Source: Brasenia schreberi
Taxonomy: Eukaryota > Streptophyta > Magnoliopsida > Nymphaeales > Cabombaceae
Direction: 5' to 3'
Assembly (NCBI GenBank): GCA_036023115.1
Contig: JAYKKT010000089.1
Coordinates: 20,827,001-20,891,000 of the forward strand
Length of the DNA stretch: 64,000 nt
A model generated the notes under the pieces. It was not told the origin of the DNA. It made no database searches and was given only the letters and a program-made list of their open reading frames with translations. The translations under genes and the position numbers were made by a program. Position 1 is the stretch's first letter. Each line of letters starts with the position of its first letter. This document shows, one piece after another, positions 41,267 through 54,545 of this stretch.

Positions 41267-43190
41267 GGTCAAAAAGCAAAAGCAGCTCCAGAGTGCATAA
41301 AGAGGCCAAGAACTTGATGAAGTCGACAGAAGTCCAAGACACGGCCCGTCAGAATTAAGAACAGAGTCTGTAGGAAAATTTGAGATCGACATCATCAGAA
41401 TCGAGCCAAAAGCGGAAAAAGGCGTATCAAATTAAACGTAGAAATGTCCTGAAAAGTGAAACATCGGGCGGAAAAGGAACCTGGGAAAAACCTAGGCTGA
41501 AATCGGGTCACCGAGGAACCGGAGCCTGCTTGAAACTAACCGTGAAAAGCGTAAAAAAGTACTAAAGAAATGTAGCAGAAAAATTTTGATTGGATTTGGA
41601 CCAAAAGATTCAGATTTAGATCCAAATCCGTATTCAAAACAAACCCGTGCCTATAAAAGGCCTGAAGCTTGAACTTTCAATGGCTGGAAATTTTTTTAAG
41701 AAAATCCTGATGCAGAGCTTCATTCACCAGAAAATCTCTAAGGAACCGGAGCTTGCCGGCCATCTCCCATCCAGTCGTCGGCCGTCTCCCAACCGGAACC
41801 CGCCTCTAGCCGCCAGCCGTCTCCCCTCCCTGTCGCCAATAAGCCTTCCACGGTTGCCACCCTCTGTTCGTCGCCCCTGTCCATCCCAGCCACGGTCGCC
41901 GCCCCCCGTCCGCCTCCCATCTTCCACTTTCACTCTCAACCGGAACCTTCTGCTGTCACCGGCCATACCCCCTTGCACAACCTAACCTAACCAGCCCCAA
42001 CTAAACCTAACCCCTAAACCTAGCCCATGTTGTACCACGGCCATACCCCCTTGCACAACCCCAAAAGAACCCCTAAGCCCAGCCACACACCCGGCCTGCT
42101 TAGCCCCACTGCGAGCAGCGCCCTACCACAGCGCCCTACCACGTGCCCTACGCGCAACGCTCTACCGCAGCGCCCCAACGCGCCTACCAAGCCCCTAGCG
42201 CCCTAGCGCTACCCTGTGCCGCTCGTAGTGTCCTGCCGATGCCTCTGTCCTGCGCCTGGCGCATAGCGCCTACGCGTCACCTGCAAGTGCCGAAGTCAGC
42301 TAAAATCCCTACCAAGCCTGACCCTAAACCAAATACAACCTAACCTAGTTTAGGACCAAACCCTACTTAAACCAAAACCTAACTAAGAACCGGCCATCTT
42401 TTGGCTGGCCATAAACAAAACCCGGCCACCTCCCTTGGCCGAACACCCCAAAAAGCCACTCGAGCCACCTTGGCTCGAGTCACCCTAAACTAAACCTACC
42501 TAGTTAGGACAAGCCCATCCTATACCCTTCAGACTAAGCCCACTCGAGCCACCCTTGACTCGAGTCACACCTAAAACCTCAAATACCCGGTTGCCCCGAA
42601 GCACCCCCTCAAGCTCCACTCTCACGTGACACCACTCCTACATAGCTTACCTCTTGGCTGCACGCCACCAAGGCTCACCACTTGAAGGAGTGTGCCCTGT
42701 TGCTGCCACATGAAGGGGCCGTGACCCGGGCTCAATACAAAGAAGGTGGACACGACCTAGCAAATCCCGAATCCAAGTTAGGAAAAGTGTAAGTCTTTCG
42801 AGATATATATCAAGTTGCTTTTCCTATTCAACTCAATTTGATACGGGGTTGTAGTAATGGAGTGTGGCCTCCCCCCGACATGTAATATTGGTGCTTAATA
42901 CACAAGCACACACGCACACTTGAGCCTTAGCTCTTAGACGTACACAAGACACCCATGTGCACTTGAGCCTTTCCGCTCATAGTTGCACACTATTGCACAC
43001 ACATTGAGCTTTCGCTCTTACTTAAAAGACTTTAGTGAGAGCCGTGCAATTTCAATTCCGGGTTGTTACATTCTTGGCGTGTGAGTTTGTCATTTAAATT
43101 TCACACTCGCACCCAAGAAGTACGTGAGCACTTGCTCCACACTCTCACACATTTTGGAACTTGGCAGCCCATAAGATATAAAGTATCTAT
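41267..43190 (+). repeat. LTR fragment E (A-like), plus strand
   Basis: From GGTCAAAAAGCAAAAGC it follows the A LTR (compare 6183 onward): GGAT words, TATA box CTATAAAAGG (41651-41660) flanked by GCCT/AGGC, a C-rich leader, a CpG-rich tract (42105-42270), CTCGAGCC and CGGCCA hairpins (about 42390-42560), donor GTAAGT (42789-42794) and subrepeats. It begins where D was inserted and ends where F begins at 43191. Confidence 0.75.
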
Positions 43191-45938
43191 TGTAGATGCA
43201 GAATGTTCCCGCTTTTGGTTCTTAGGCATGAAGCGAATCTTTTCATGTGTCTAAGTTCTAATTAAGCAAAAGGGCGTGCCAGCTAGCTTACTTAAGCTAG
43301 CGAAGAGAAATTTTTAAATCTGACTCCTAACGTGGCGACTGTGAGCAAGCAAGCTCTTTTCGTCGCAAGGGTCAGTCTGTACGCTTAAAAATCGAGTTTT
43401 TGAAGTATGAGAACCTACGAAAACGTTTTGAGGTGTTTGACTCGGGTTGTTTTTGTATGATTTTCAGATTTTATTTCACATGGATTTGCATGTGCCTATG
43501 TCTTTCCTTTTTATCCCTTTTCGGGCCAACTAGGTGTGTGTTATGAACACGTAGCCTAAGTGGGGCGATTTTGAGCGGGAGTATGGGGTTTACTTTGATG
43601 CAATATGCGTCCTAACTCGTGGTATGACGTATATGCAATGCAAACTCACGCAACTCCAAAGGGAAAACCCGAAATTGAAAGACAATGCCGAAGGGAAATG
43701 ACTTGTAATGTAAATTGCCGAAGGGAAATTGCGGAAGGGAAATTGCAAAAGGAAAATATGGCTATATCTTAAGAGCGGAAAGGCTCAATAGTGCAAGTGT
43801 GTGCCATGTATATATGTAAAGACTACGCACACTGCTAAACCTTAAAAACCCAAATCTAAAAGACATAGCCGAAAGGGAAATACTTATAATATATATGGGC
43901 CTGAAGGTCGCCAACGTGTTGCATGGGTGTTGTGTATATATTGAAAGACAACTCACACGACTTAAATGAAACCCAAATATAAATTGCAATATGGCCTTAA
44001 CTAAGGTCTTCGGAGTAAGAGCGAAAGCTCAATGTGTGTGAGTGCGAGAATTGAAGTACTACGCACACAACATGAAATGAAACCCAAATATAAATTGCAA
44101 TATGGCCTTAACTAAGGTCTTGGGAGTAAGAGCGAAAGCTCAATGTGTGGGAGTGTATAATTGAAGTACTACACACACGACATGAAATTAAACCCAAGGG
44201 AAATATAACCCGGCCCTTACTTGGGTCTTGCAAATAAGAGCGAAAGCTCAATGTGTGTGAGTGCGAGAATTGAAAGACAACACACACAACTTAAGCAAAA
44301 CCCCACGCAACTTAAATTATATAAATAAATTTATATCTTAAGGGCTGATTAGGCCCGTGTGTGTTCAAAATCGTGCACGACTAAGAGCGAGATAGGCTCA
44401 AGTGCACGTGTGTGTGGGTGTGCCAAGCCACGTTATTACAAGCGGGGGGAGACAATGCTCCGTTATTATAACCCCGTATCAAATTTAATTTAACTTAAGC
44501 AAGGACCGAGTTAGGCACTTACGTATAGCTGGTCCGGAGGTGACTTGCTTGAGCTTGGGCTTGGGCGTCGCCTTGGGCTGCAAGAGGGAGCTCCTCGGAA
44601 TGGCACGGCAAGGGTGTGACTGGTCGGGTGACAAGTGAGTGCGGGTGTGGTGCCTTGGGGCTTGCCGGCTGCTAGGAGGGTGCTGTCGTGGTGTCTCAGG
44701 CTGAGGTGTTTAGGGAGTGTCACTAAGGTGTAGGGCAGGTACTAGGGAAGGTGGAGCTAAGGGGGGACTAGGAGCTGGTTTAAAGGGGAGGATGGAAGGC
44801 TACGGGTGTAACAAGGTGCAGCCGGCTGTAGCTGGTCGACTAGGGGTTGGTTAGGAGGTGGCCGGCTGGGGTAGCTAGGGGGCGTTTAGGAGTGGCAAAG
44901 GGGGATTAGGGTTAGGTGATTAGGCTAGGATTAGGTTAGGATTAAGGAAATTAGGCTAGATTTAGGGAAGGATTAGAGAGGTGGGTTAGGTGATTAGGTT
45001 GGGATTAGGTCGGGATTAGGGAAGTGGGTTAGGTGATTAGGCTAGGATTGGGCCGGGATTAGGGTAAAGGGCTAGGATTAGGGGTTTTGGCTTAGGATTG
45101 GGTTAGAAAGCTCCCTTTGCATAACCCATAGACTTCATTGCATCATGTTGGTGTAGCCCTAGTTTAGGTTTTGGCTAATACAAGCTTAAACCCACACTAA
45201 TTAGGCTAACCCACATGATTAACCCCAAACTTGACACACAAGTCAAGCTTAATACATCTCCCTCATGCTTATCCTCCCCATTCTCTCTCATGCCCAAAAT
45301 CCCATGTGAATTTCAAGTGGGCCCCACCTCCATTTATGAGAAGGTGATGTGGGCCATGGATGTGGATATTGGATTGGATCTTTGGATCAAAATCCAAATC
45401 CAAATCGACACATACGTTTGGATTCGGATCTGGATATATATGGTCCAGATCCAATCCAAATTGAATTCTGACTCCTTCAGGGTATGTTCAAAATAAACGG
45501 TTTGTGCGGGGTCTGACAGCATCAGTACTCCGTCTTGCGTTGGGTCTTCGCCAACATGGTCGTCCGCTTCTGTTTTCACCTTCCAGAGATGATTTCATAT
45601 GATTTTTGCTGATAACAGGGACTTGGATGTTCGAGGTCCTAGGGGTGGGTCTAACACGAAAGTTGCTGTGTCGGGCTCGACATGTGCTCCGGTTCTGGGC
45701 TCTCTTTAGCTCTTCTGGTCCTGCTTTCATTAGGCCAAGCCGCTTCGTGGGGTTTCAAAATATATTTTAAAAGGTTTTAAAAGCATATCATACATATTTT
45801 AAAACATATACAGTTTAAACATATGTACAGGGTTTTGTTTGGAAGGCTCCTAGGTTTCCAGACTCAAAATAGCCCTTTGGGGCTGCTTTTACAAAACCAG
45901 GTTATTTGAGAAGTTCGTGAGATTTCAGGGTGTTTACA
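43191..45938 (-). repeat. 3' LTR of element F (family B-like), 2748 bp
   Basis: Minus strand TGTAAACACC (45938) to TCTACA (43191); the polypurine tract of F adjoins at 45939. Subrepeats 43890-44290, donor 44517-44522, telomere-like tract 44885-45110, GGAT array about 45360-45450. In its U5 module about 20 nt of hairpin I are missing. Confidence 0.88.
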
Positions 45939-46765
45939 GATGCCCCTCTTTGGCATTGTCCAAATTGATTTGGATAATGGCAAAGACGACAAACACCCCT
46001 TTCAATGTCTCCCTAGATCTAACCACGAAAATATGGGATCGTCCCAATTTTTAGCAAAATCTCACTTTTAAAAACCCTGGTAGGAGGAGATATCACGCCA
46101 AAGGGATATATAAAACGGTTTCTGGTCCTAAAATGGGATCATGTTTATGCAAGTGCCATGCGTGGAAATGCAGATGCATGACATGGGTGGGGTGCCAAGA
46201 GTGGCGACCTCCCTGAGACCAGCTATGGCCGAACTCCTGAGACTTACAAGGCCTGCAGCTCCAAGTGAGCAGATCCTATGCTGTTCAATGTTCGATTTTT
46301 CAAAATCTATTTACAAAAACTATTTACAAAAGGGACAACTGTCTTGATTCTCAATCCTAAGGATCTCAAGCTCTTCATGTTTGCCTTTGCTTGAGTCTTG
46401 ACACTCGCTAATCTAGTGGAGGTTTTATAAGAAAACAAGGCATATTTCAAATTCCTACGTCTTACTCGAAACGTCGAATTCTCAAACAAAATGAAATTCA
46501 TGTAAGTAAATCCTATTTTTACTTTAGGATTCCTCGAAATGAACCATGTTTTAGCTTGGGATAAGCCAGGGATGGAAAAGAGATACCACGGTCCCTTCTG
46601 AAGCGTCCCGTGGTTTAAGGCATAGAAGGCGGAAAACTGCTCTTTTCGAGCTTTTTGGCTTTCTTTTTCCTTTTTTTTTTTCGTAGAGGGTCTCCCTTTG
46701 GGAGTATTTTTTTTCTTTAATCCCTCTCTTTTTTCCACAAGAGAATCGATTTTTCTTTTGAATTC
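45939..46765 (-). mobile_element. 3' internal part of element F
   Basis: Reverse complement of the family B region between pol and 3' LTR: polypurine tract (45939-45951), hairpin ATTGTCCAAAT/ATTTGGATAAT (45955-45978) and 30-nt hairpin (46585-46614). Ends at AATTC, where LTR G starts. No gene is present; the rest of F is not in the window. Confidence 0.82.
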
Positions 46766-49700
46766 TGTAGACACCGAAAATTTTCACTTACGGGTTCTTA
46801 GGCCTGAAGTGAACCTTTTCGGAATCTACTTCGCTTTATGGGCGTGCCAGCTAGTTTACTTTAACTAGCAAAGTATGTTTTGAAAATAATCTGACTTTTG
46901 AAAGGCGATTATAGGCAAGCAGGATTTTTACGTCGCAGACCTTCTTGCACCGATGCGCAAGGGTCAGTCTGTACGCTTAGAGACTTCGTTTTGAAACAAG
47001 TTTAACTCAAAATATATTTTGAATGAAGAAGTGTTTTAAAACCTTTTGAAAACCATGCATTTTGGCGATTTTGACTTTGTAAGGGTTGGACGACCCTAAG
47101 TCTTTCAAATTTTAATCTACTTAGGCACGATGGGCATGCATCGAAATAGCCTAAGTCTTGCACGATTTGATTCGGGTTTGTACGATTTTCAGATTTTTAG
47201 ATCACGTGGATTTTCACGTGCCTAAGTCTTTCTTTTTATCCCTTTATGGGCCACCTAGGTGTGTGTTATGAACACTCCACTACATGGGGCGAATTTGAGC
47301 GGGAGTACGGGGCTTGCTTCGATGCAATATGCGTCCTACCTCGTGGTATGGCGTAGATGCAATGCAAACTCACGCTACTCCAAAGGGAAAACCCGAAATT
47401 AAAAGACAATGCCGAAGGGAAATGACTTGTAAAATAAATAGCCGAAGGGAAATGACTCGTAAAGTAAATAGCGGAAGGGGAAATATGGCTATATCTTAAG
47501 AGCGGAAAGGCTCAATTGTGTAAGTGTGTGTCGTGTATATATTGAAAGACAACGCACACGACTTGAACCTTAAAACCCGAATCTTAAAGACGTAGCCGAA
47601 AGAAATACTTTATATAGAGTATATGTAGGGGCCCTTACTTGGGTCTTGTAAATAAGAGCGAAGGCTCAATGTGTGTGCGTGCTTGAATTGAAAGACTTAC
47701 ACACACGACGTGAAATGAAACCCAAATATAAATTGCAGTATGCCTTGACTAAGGTCTTGGGATTAAGAGCGAAAGCTCAATGTGTGTGAGTGTAGAATTG
47801 AAGTACTACGCACACGACATAAATGAAACCCAAATATAACTGCAATAAGGCCTTTACTAAGGTCTTGGGAGTAAGAGCGAAGGCTCAATGTGTGTGCGTG
47901 TGGAAAATGGAAAGACAACACACACAACTTAATTAAAAACCCCCTTGACTTAAAATATATAAATATAACTATATATTAAGGGCTTGTTAGGCCCGTGTGT
48001 GTGCAAGAAGTGTACGACTAAGAGCGGAAAGGCTCAAGTGCGTGTGTGTGTGGGTGTGTCAAACCACGTTATTACAATCGGGGGGAGACGAAGCTCCTTT
48101 ACTACAACCCCGTATCAAAATTTAATTGAATATAAAGCAAGTTAATGTAATAGACCAAGTTTAGACACTTACAAATAGCTGGTCCATGTTCAACTTGCTT
48201 GCACGTGGGCTCACGGTTCACCTTGGGTAGTGTAAACACCCTGAAATCCCACGAATTTCTCAAAATCCATCTGGTTTTATACAAGCAGCCCCAAAGGGCC
48301 ATTTTGAGTTTGGAAACCCAGGAGCCTTCCAAACAACCCTGTATATATGTTTTAAACTATATCTTTCAAAAACATACGATATGGCTTTTGAAAACCCTTT
48401 TAAAACATGTTTTGAAACCCCGAAGTGGCTTGGCCCGATCAAGACAGGACCAGGAGAGCCAAGAAGAGCCCGGAACCGGAGCACCTGTCGAGCCCGGCGC
48501 AGCAACTCTTGTATCTGATTCACACCCCAAGATCTCGAACGTCCAAGACCCTGTTCTTATCAAAATAGCATTTGAAGTCATCTCCGGAAGGCAGAAACGG
48601 AGGCGGACGACTATGTTGGCGAAGACCCAACGCAGACGGAGTACTGATGCTGTCAGGCCCCGCACGAATCGTCCGTTTCGAACCCAGCTCGAAGGAGTCA
48701 GAGTTCAGTTTGGATTGGATCTGGACCATATATATCCAGATTCCAATCCAAACCCATATGTAGACTTGGATTTGGATTTGGATCCAGAGATCCAATCCAA
48801 TATCCATATCCATGGCCCACATCACCTTCTCATAAATGGAGGTGGGGCCCACTTGAAATTCACGTGGGATATTGGGCATGAGAGAGAGTGGGGTTGAAAA
48901 ATATCAAGAGTGTTGTATTAAGCTTGACTTGTGTGTCAAGTTTGGGTTTAATCATGTGGGTTAGCCTAATTGAGTGGGTTTAAGCTTGTAATTAGCTAAA
49001 ACCTAACCTAGGGCTGCACCAACATGGGGTGATCAAGGTCTATGGGCCATGCTAAGGGAGCTCCTTCACCTAAACCTAGCCCAAAATGCCTAAACCTAGC
49101 CTAAACCCCTAATCCACCCCTAATCTGAACCTAATCACCTAACCCATTTCCCTAATCCCGTCCTAATCCCAACCTAATCACCTAACCCACTTCCCTAATC
49201 CTTCCCTAAACCTAGATTAATTTCCCTAATCCTAGCCTAAACCTAGCCTAATCACCTAACCTAGCTCACTAAACCTCACCCCAAAACCCAACCACCTAAC
49301 CTAGCCCTAAACCCCTAAACCACCCTTAGCCCACGATTTACCCAAACCCCTAGTTTTAAAATATCTGGCCCAACCGCTTCCAGCCCACCTTATCTACATA
49401 CCACCCTACCTAAACCACCTAACCACTACCCACAGCCCAGCCCTAACCGACCTACCCATCCCCTATTTAAACCCCCCTCCTTGTGGGCGGGTTTTCCAAA
49501 GTGGGAACCACCATCGCACCCAGCCGGGCCCTCTCCTTCTCCCATCTCTCACCCAGCCGGGACCACTCCCCACCTCCGCCTGCTCCATCTGCCCCACCAG
49601 CCGCCACCTGCTCCGCCACCTTCCCTCTTCCATCCACCACCACCATCCCTCAGCCGGACGCCATCACCTCCACCCAACCGAACCAGCTGACAGCCACCTG

Positions 49701-52700
49701 CCCGCCTGCTTCCCACTTCATCCGCCACCTCTCCCCATTCGGTAAGTACCCCAAACTCCCTCAAAGCCCCTCTCTACCACCTCTCCACTCTTAGCCACCC
49801 ATCCTACCTTCATCTCAGCCCCCTTGCCACCACCACTTTCACCTAGCCGAACCTAATATAACCCAAGCTGCCGGCCACTACCTAGCCATCATCTCCCATT
49901 CGACCCTCCCCTAGGTGTCCTATTCGGCCTTCCCACCAGCTCACCTTTTAGGTCCAGCTTCCCTAAACTCTCAACTCCCCTAGTGACCCTAAGAACCCAC
50001 TCATTCAGCCACTTTAAACCCCCTACTTGAAGCCGCCATCTACTTGCCACCGGACACCTTCGAGGCGCCTATCCCGCGCCCCACTTGTAGCCGGCCAGCA
50101 CCCTTGATCACCTACCTTCGCGGAGCTCCCGTTTGCAGCCCAAGGCCAAGTCCACGCTCAAGCAAGACCTCTACGGACCAGCTACTCGTAAGTGTCTAAA
50201 CTCGGTCTTTAGTTGTACACTTGCTTGAGATTCAATTTGATACGGGGTTGTAATAACGGAGCATAGTCTCCCCCCGCTTGTAATAACGTGGCTTGGCACA
50301 ACCACACACGTGCACTCTCTTAGTCGTGCACGATTTTGAACACACACGGGCCTAATCAGCCCCTAATATATAAGTGTACATATACTTTCATTTTCGAAGG
50401 GTTTTTGTTTAAGTTGGGTGCATTGTCTTTCAATTCAAGCACTCTCACACACATTGAGCTTTCGCTCTTATTTGAAAGACCCAAGTAAGGGCCGACCTAT
50501 ACTATTTGGGTTTCATTTCTTGTCGTGTGAGTAAGTCTTTCAATTCAAGCACTCTCACACACATTGAGCTTTCGCTCTTATTTGAAAGACCCAAGTAAGG
50601 GCCGACCTATACTATTTGGGTTTCATTTCTTGTCGTGTGAGTAAGTCTTTCAATTCAAGCACTCTCACACACATTGAGCTTTCGCTCTTATTTGAAAGAC
50701 CCAAGTAAGTGCCGACCTATACTATTTGGGTTTCATTTCATGTCGTGTGTGTAGTACTTCAATTCAAGCACTCTCACACACATTGAGCCTTCGCTCTTAC
50801 TCCCAAGACCTTAGTCAAGGCCATACTGCAATTTATATTTGGGTTTAATTTCATGTCGTGTGTGTAAGTCTTTCAATTCAAGCACGCACCCACATTGAGC
50901 CTTCGCTCTTATTTGCAAGACCCGAGTAAGGGCTCATATACATAAGATATATACATATTTCCCTTCGGTTATTTCCCTTCTGTTATTTCCCTTCGGTTAT
51001 TTCCCTTCTGCTATTTCCCTTCAGTATTGTCTTTACATTTCGGGTTTTCCCTTTGGAGTAGCGTGAGTTTGCATTGCATCTACGCCATACCACGAGGTAG
51101 GACGCATATTGCATCGAAGCAAGCCCCGCTCGAATTCGCCCATGTAGTGGAGTGTTCATAACACACAAACTAGGCGGCCCGAAAAGGGATAAAAGAAAAG
51201 ACTTAGGCACGTGCAAATCCACGTGATCTAAAATATGCAATCACATCTTAAAGACCCGAAATAGACACCTCGAACCGCTTCGTGGACTTTTCTCTCCAAA
51301 ACTCGATTTTTGCAAAAGCGTACAGACTGACCCTTGCGCATCGGTGCAAGAAGGTCTGCGACGACAAGAGCTTACTTGCTCACAGTCGCCACGTTTAGAA
51401 GTCAGTGTTAAATATATCTTCGCTAGCTTAAGTAAGCTAGCTGGCACGCCCTATTTGTATACATAGGCCTTAGAACGCACGAGAAGATCCACTCCAAGCC
51501 CCCGAAAGAGGCGAAGAGGCGGGGATTTTCGCGCGTCTACAGGCAGCCAAGAGGGGGTTATCCTATATGGCTTTGAGGGAGGTTCTATGGGGCACGATTA
51601 GGGTCTTAGGGGAACTAAGGTTCGGCCAAGACGGGGGCTGTGTAGGGTCTGTCCTAGGGTCTGTCCTAGGGTACAGGTCACGGCTAGGGTGCAGGTTAGG
51701 TCGGCAGGAAGGTGGTCAAGTCGGCAGGAAGGCGTCGGGTGGCTGGCGCGGCCGTTGGGCGCCTGGCGCAGCAGACGGGCGCCTGACGCGGCTGCAGTGG
51801 CGCGGGGCGCGTTGTGGCGCAGGACGCGCTGCGGCGCGGGGCGTGCAGGCAGCCGAGGGGCGCGCGGCAGGAAGCAGGGCGCGGTGTGCTGCGGGGAGCG
51901 CTGTGGCGCGTGGCGCGGCAGGCAACAGGGGCGCGCGACAGCAGAAGGGGCGCGCGGCAGGCGCTGTTTGCTCACGGCCGGCCGGGGTGAAGTTGTTGGG
52001 GTTTGTTAGGGATGGTTTGAGGCGGTTGGGGTTAGGTTAGGTCTAGTTAGGGTTCAGTTAGGGTTAGGTTGGTTCAGTTAGGGTTAGGTTCAGTTAGGGT
52101 TAGGTAGGTTCGAACCTAGGCTAGGTTGGGGTTAGGTTTACCTCTTGGAGCCGGTCCTTCTTGGCTTGAGCCCACGTCTCCACGGTTGCAGCCACTTGGT
52201 CCAGCCCACCTTGGTTGCAGCCACTTGGTCTAGACCCACTTAGCCCACATGGCTTGAACCCACCTCACCCAATGAGCCCACATGGCTAGGTCTATCACTC
52301 CCTCTCTCTCCTCCCAAATATTTGCATGAACCCTTTACATGGACCCCCTCACCTCTATTTATAGAGATTTGAGGTGGGTCTTGGATTTGGGTTTGGGTTT
52401 GGGGTTTGGATCCATACCCAAATCCAAACACTATTTGGATCTGGATATTGGATCTCGGATATTTTGAGATCCGTATCCGATCCAAACCCAACATTTTTAT
52501 GGATATGGATCTGGATATTTTGATCCAGATCCGATCCAATCCAAACACTATTTGGATCCAATCCAAATCCAAACACTATTTGGATCGACCAAACACTATT
52601 TGGATTGGCCCAAATCCAAACACTATTCATTACATGGATTTGGATCTGGATATATATGGTCCAGATCCAAATCAAAATTTCTTCGGACAGTCCTTCTTGG

Positions 52701-53022
52701 CTTCTTGAGGCGAACGATCTGTGCGGGCACTGGCTTCATCAGCGCTCCGTCTGGTGCTGGGTTTTCCCCAACTTTGTCGTTCGGACTCCGTTTCGCCGTT
52801 CTGGACTCCGTTGAGCTTTTCATCAAATGGGCTCTGCTTTCTTTTGTTTTTTTATCAGGGAGTGGCTTCTGAAGCTCTGGGCTTGAATCCTCTTCGGGCC
52901 TAAGGTCTTCTTTTGCCTTCTGTACCTGTTTTCACATTTCAAAACAGGTCGTCATTTTGGCTCAAACGAGCTTTTTGGTGTTTTGAGAGTTTTTGAAATA
53001 TAGAAGATTTGGGGTGTTTACA
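46766..53022 (-). repeat. LTR G (family A-like), split by solo LTR S3
   Basis: Minus strand: TGTAAACACCCCAAATC at 53022 to TCTACA at 46766; about 2.95 kb once S3 is removed. GGAT array 52380-52680, TATA palindrome 52353-52366, CpG-rich tract 51735-51970, donor 48167-48172, subrepeats 47520-47930, U5 module 46850-46985. Left flank AATTC is family B 3' noncoding DNA; right flank GCAGG is family A gag. Neither primer binding site nor polypurine tract adjoins, so it is solo. Confidence 0.8.
48226..51546 (+). mobile_element. Solo LTR S3 (family B) with GGTAG/GGCAG flanks
   Basis: LTR 48231-51541 (3311 bp). Flanks GGTAG (48226-48230) and GGCAG (51542-51546) differ by one base, fitting a duplication of GGCAG with one C-to-T change. 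Donors at 49742-49747 and 50188-50193; subrepeats 50410-50935; U5 module about 51322-51440. Confidence 0.9.
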
Positions 53023-54111
53023 GCAGGGTTATGAGCTCCTAAGATGTCGATGAATGTGTTAAGGGCCTCCATGTCTACCATTTTTTGAATTTGTTTTTGT
53101 TTTTGCTTTTGAAATTCTTTTGGCTGGTGCGGGATATTTGGCGCACCTTGAAAATTCTCTAACTTAGGCACATTTCGTGGGTTTGTGTGTGCAGAGGGGT
53201 TATCCAATGCATCTAATGACCCTATATGAAGAAGAGAGTTTTGAGAGGGATAGGTTTCAGGCATACCTCTTTGTGGCTTGTCTACCTTTTCAGGGTGAGA
53301 GCAGGCCGTTTTCCCGGGTAACTCTGTTTTGAGCCCCCGGGGTTTCACGAGGCATTCCTTTTTGAAACCTACCTGTTTTTCACTCTCGTCCTTTTGTGGC
53401 GTGCGGGTTTTGTGTCCCACTCTGTGTGTGTGCCTAGACTTAGGACTTTCACTTGAATTTTTCGAAATTTCAAAGTTTGATTTTTCAACTTTTTTGTCTT
53501 TTTGCAAATTTTCAAGATTTTTTTGATTTTTTGAAACAAAAACAACTTTTTTCGAATTTTCTTTGGAATTTTCGAATTTTGGATTTGTGGGAATGGAGGA
53601 CTCGCCCCTTTCTGGGTTTTGGCCTTTTACCTCAATTCCTTCATCGATTTTGATTTTGGTTTTCTTTTCACAATCTTTGTGCGCTCGAGAAGAGCTGCTA
53701 TGGGATTTATGGGATTTAAGCTCCTTGCTTAAAACATCCATTTTTTTGAAAGTTGCCCATATATCAGCTAGCATTTCTCATTCTTTGGCTGTTTTGAAAA
53801 CCTCTTTTGATTTACTCAACGAGGATTTTGGAAGTGTGGGAGTGGAGGACTCGCCCCTTTCTGGGTTTTGGCTTTTACCTCACATCCTTCGTCGAGTTTG
53901 AGATCGGTTTTCTTTTCCCGATCTTTGTGCGCCTGAGAAGAGCTGCTATGGGATTTATGGGTTTTAAGCTCCTTGCTTAAAACATCCATTTTTTCTTTGA
54001 AAATCACCTGTATATCAGCTATTGCTTCTTGTTTTTTGGCTTTTTTAGAAACCTCTTTTGATTTACTCGACGAGGATTTTGGCTTTTGCTCCATTTTCTA
54101 CAAATTTTCTA
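53023..54111 (-). pseudogene. Gag-N/G-patch family protein of element I, N-terminal part
   Basis: Same protein as element A (1340 onward), start MEQKPKSSSSKSKEV near 54094, with both copies of the 80-residue unit and on to IDILGAHNPA, where LTR G cuts it. Lesions: one G missing near 53880, and CGA to TGA at 53778-53780. In contrast to A, the frame is whole across the site where A lacks 2 bp. Tandem linker and G-patch are not in the window. Confidence 0.78.
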
Positions 54112-54192
54112 AGTATGTACGAATTTTGGAAAACACCTTTTTTTTGAAAATTTGAGTGTAACTTGTTTGTTTAAAGTCTACTTAAGTCCCGG

Positions 54193-54210
54193 GTCCCACC
54201 GGGCGTGCCA
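54193..54210 (-). other. Primer binding site of element I
   Basis: Minus strand TGGCACGCCCGGTGGGAC, identical to that of element A, 5 nt inside the LTR boundary at 54216. Confidence 0.88.
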
Positions 54211-54215
54211 AAATC

Positions 54216-54545
54216 TGTAGACACGGAAAATCCTCGACTCCGGGTGTTTTAGGCCTGGAGCGAATCTTTTTGCAATCTACGTTCGCTTTTTGGGCATGCC
54301 AGCTAGCTTACTCAAACTAGCGAAGTAGTTTTTGAAATATCTGACTTTTTAAAAGGCAATTGTAGGTAAGCGGGATTTTTACGTCGCAGACCTTCTTGCA
54401 CCGACGCGCAAGGGTCAGTCTGTACACTTAGAGACTTCGTTTGAGCAAGTTAAACTCAAATTTGATTTTTGAATGATCAGGTGTTTGAAAACTTTGGAAA
54501 TCATGCACTTGGCGAGTTTTTACTTTTACTGGGCTTTGGGCGACC
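54216..54545 (-). repeat. 5' LTR of element I, U5 end only
   Basis: Minus-strand LTR end (TCTACA at 54216) with the U5 module about 54300-54425. It tracks the A LTR up to GGGCGACC near 54545, then stops matching; LTR J sequence follows in the opposite orientation. Confidence 0.8.

Noticed and set aside
51567..52040. 157-residue Arg/Gly/Ala-rich ORF
   Set aside because: It lies in the CpG-rich tract of LTR G, with open frames on both strands; low-complexity composition explains it.
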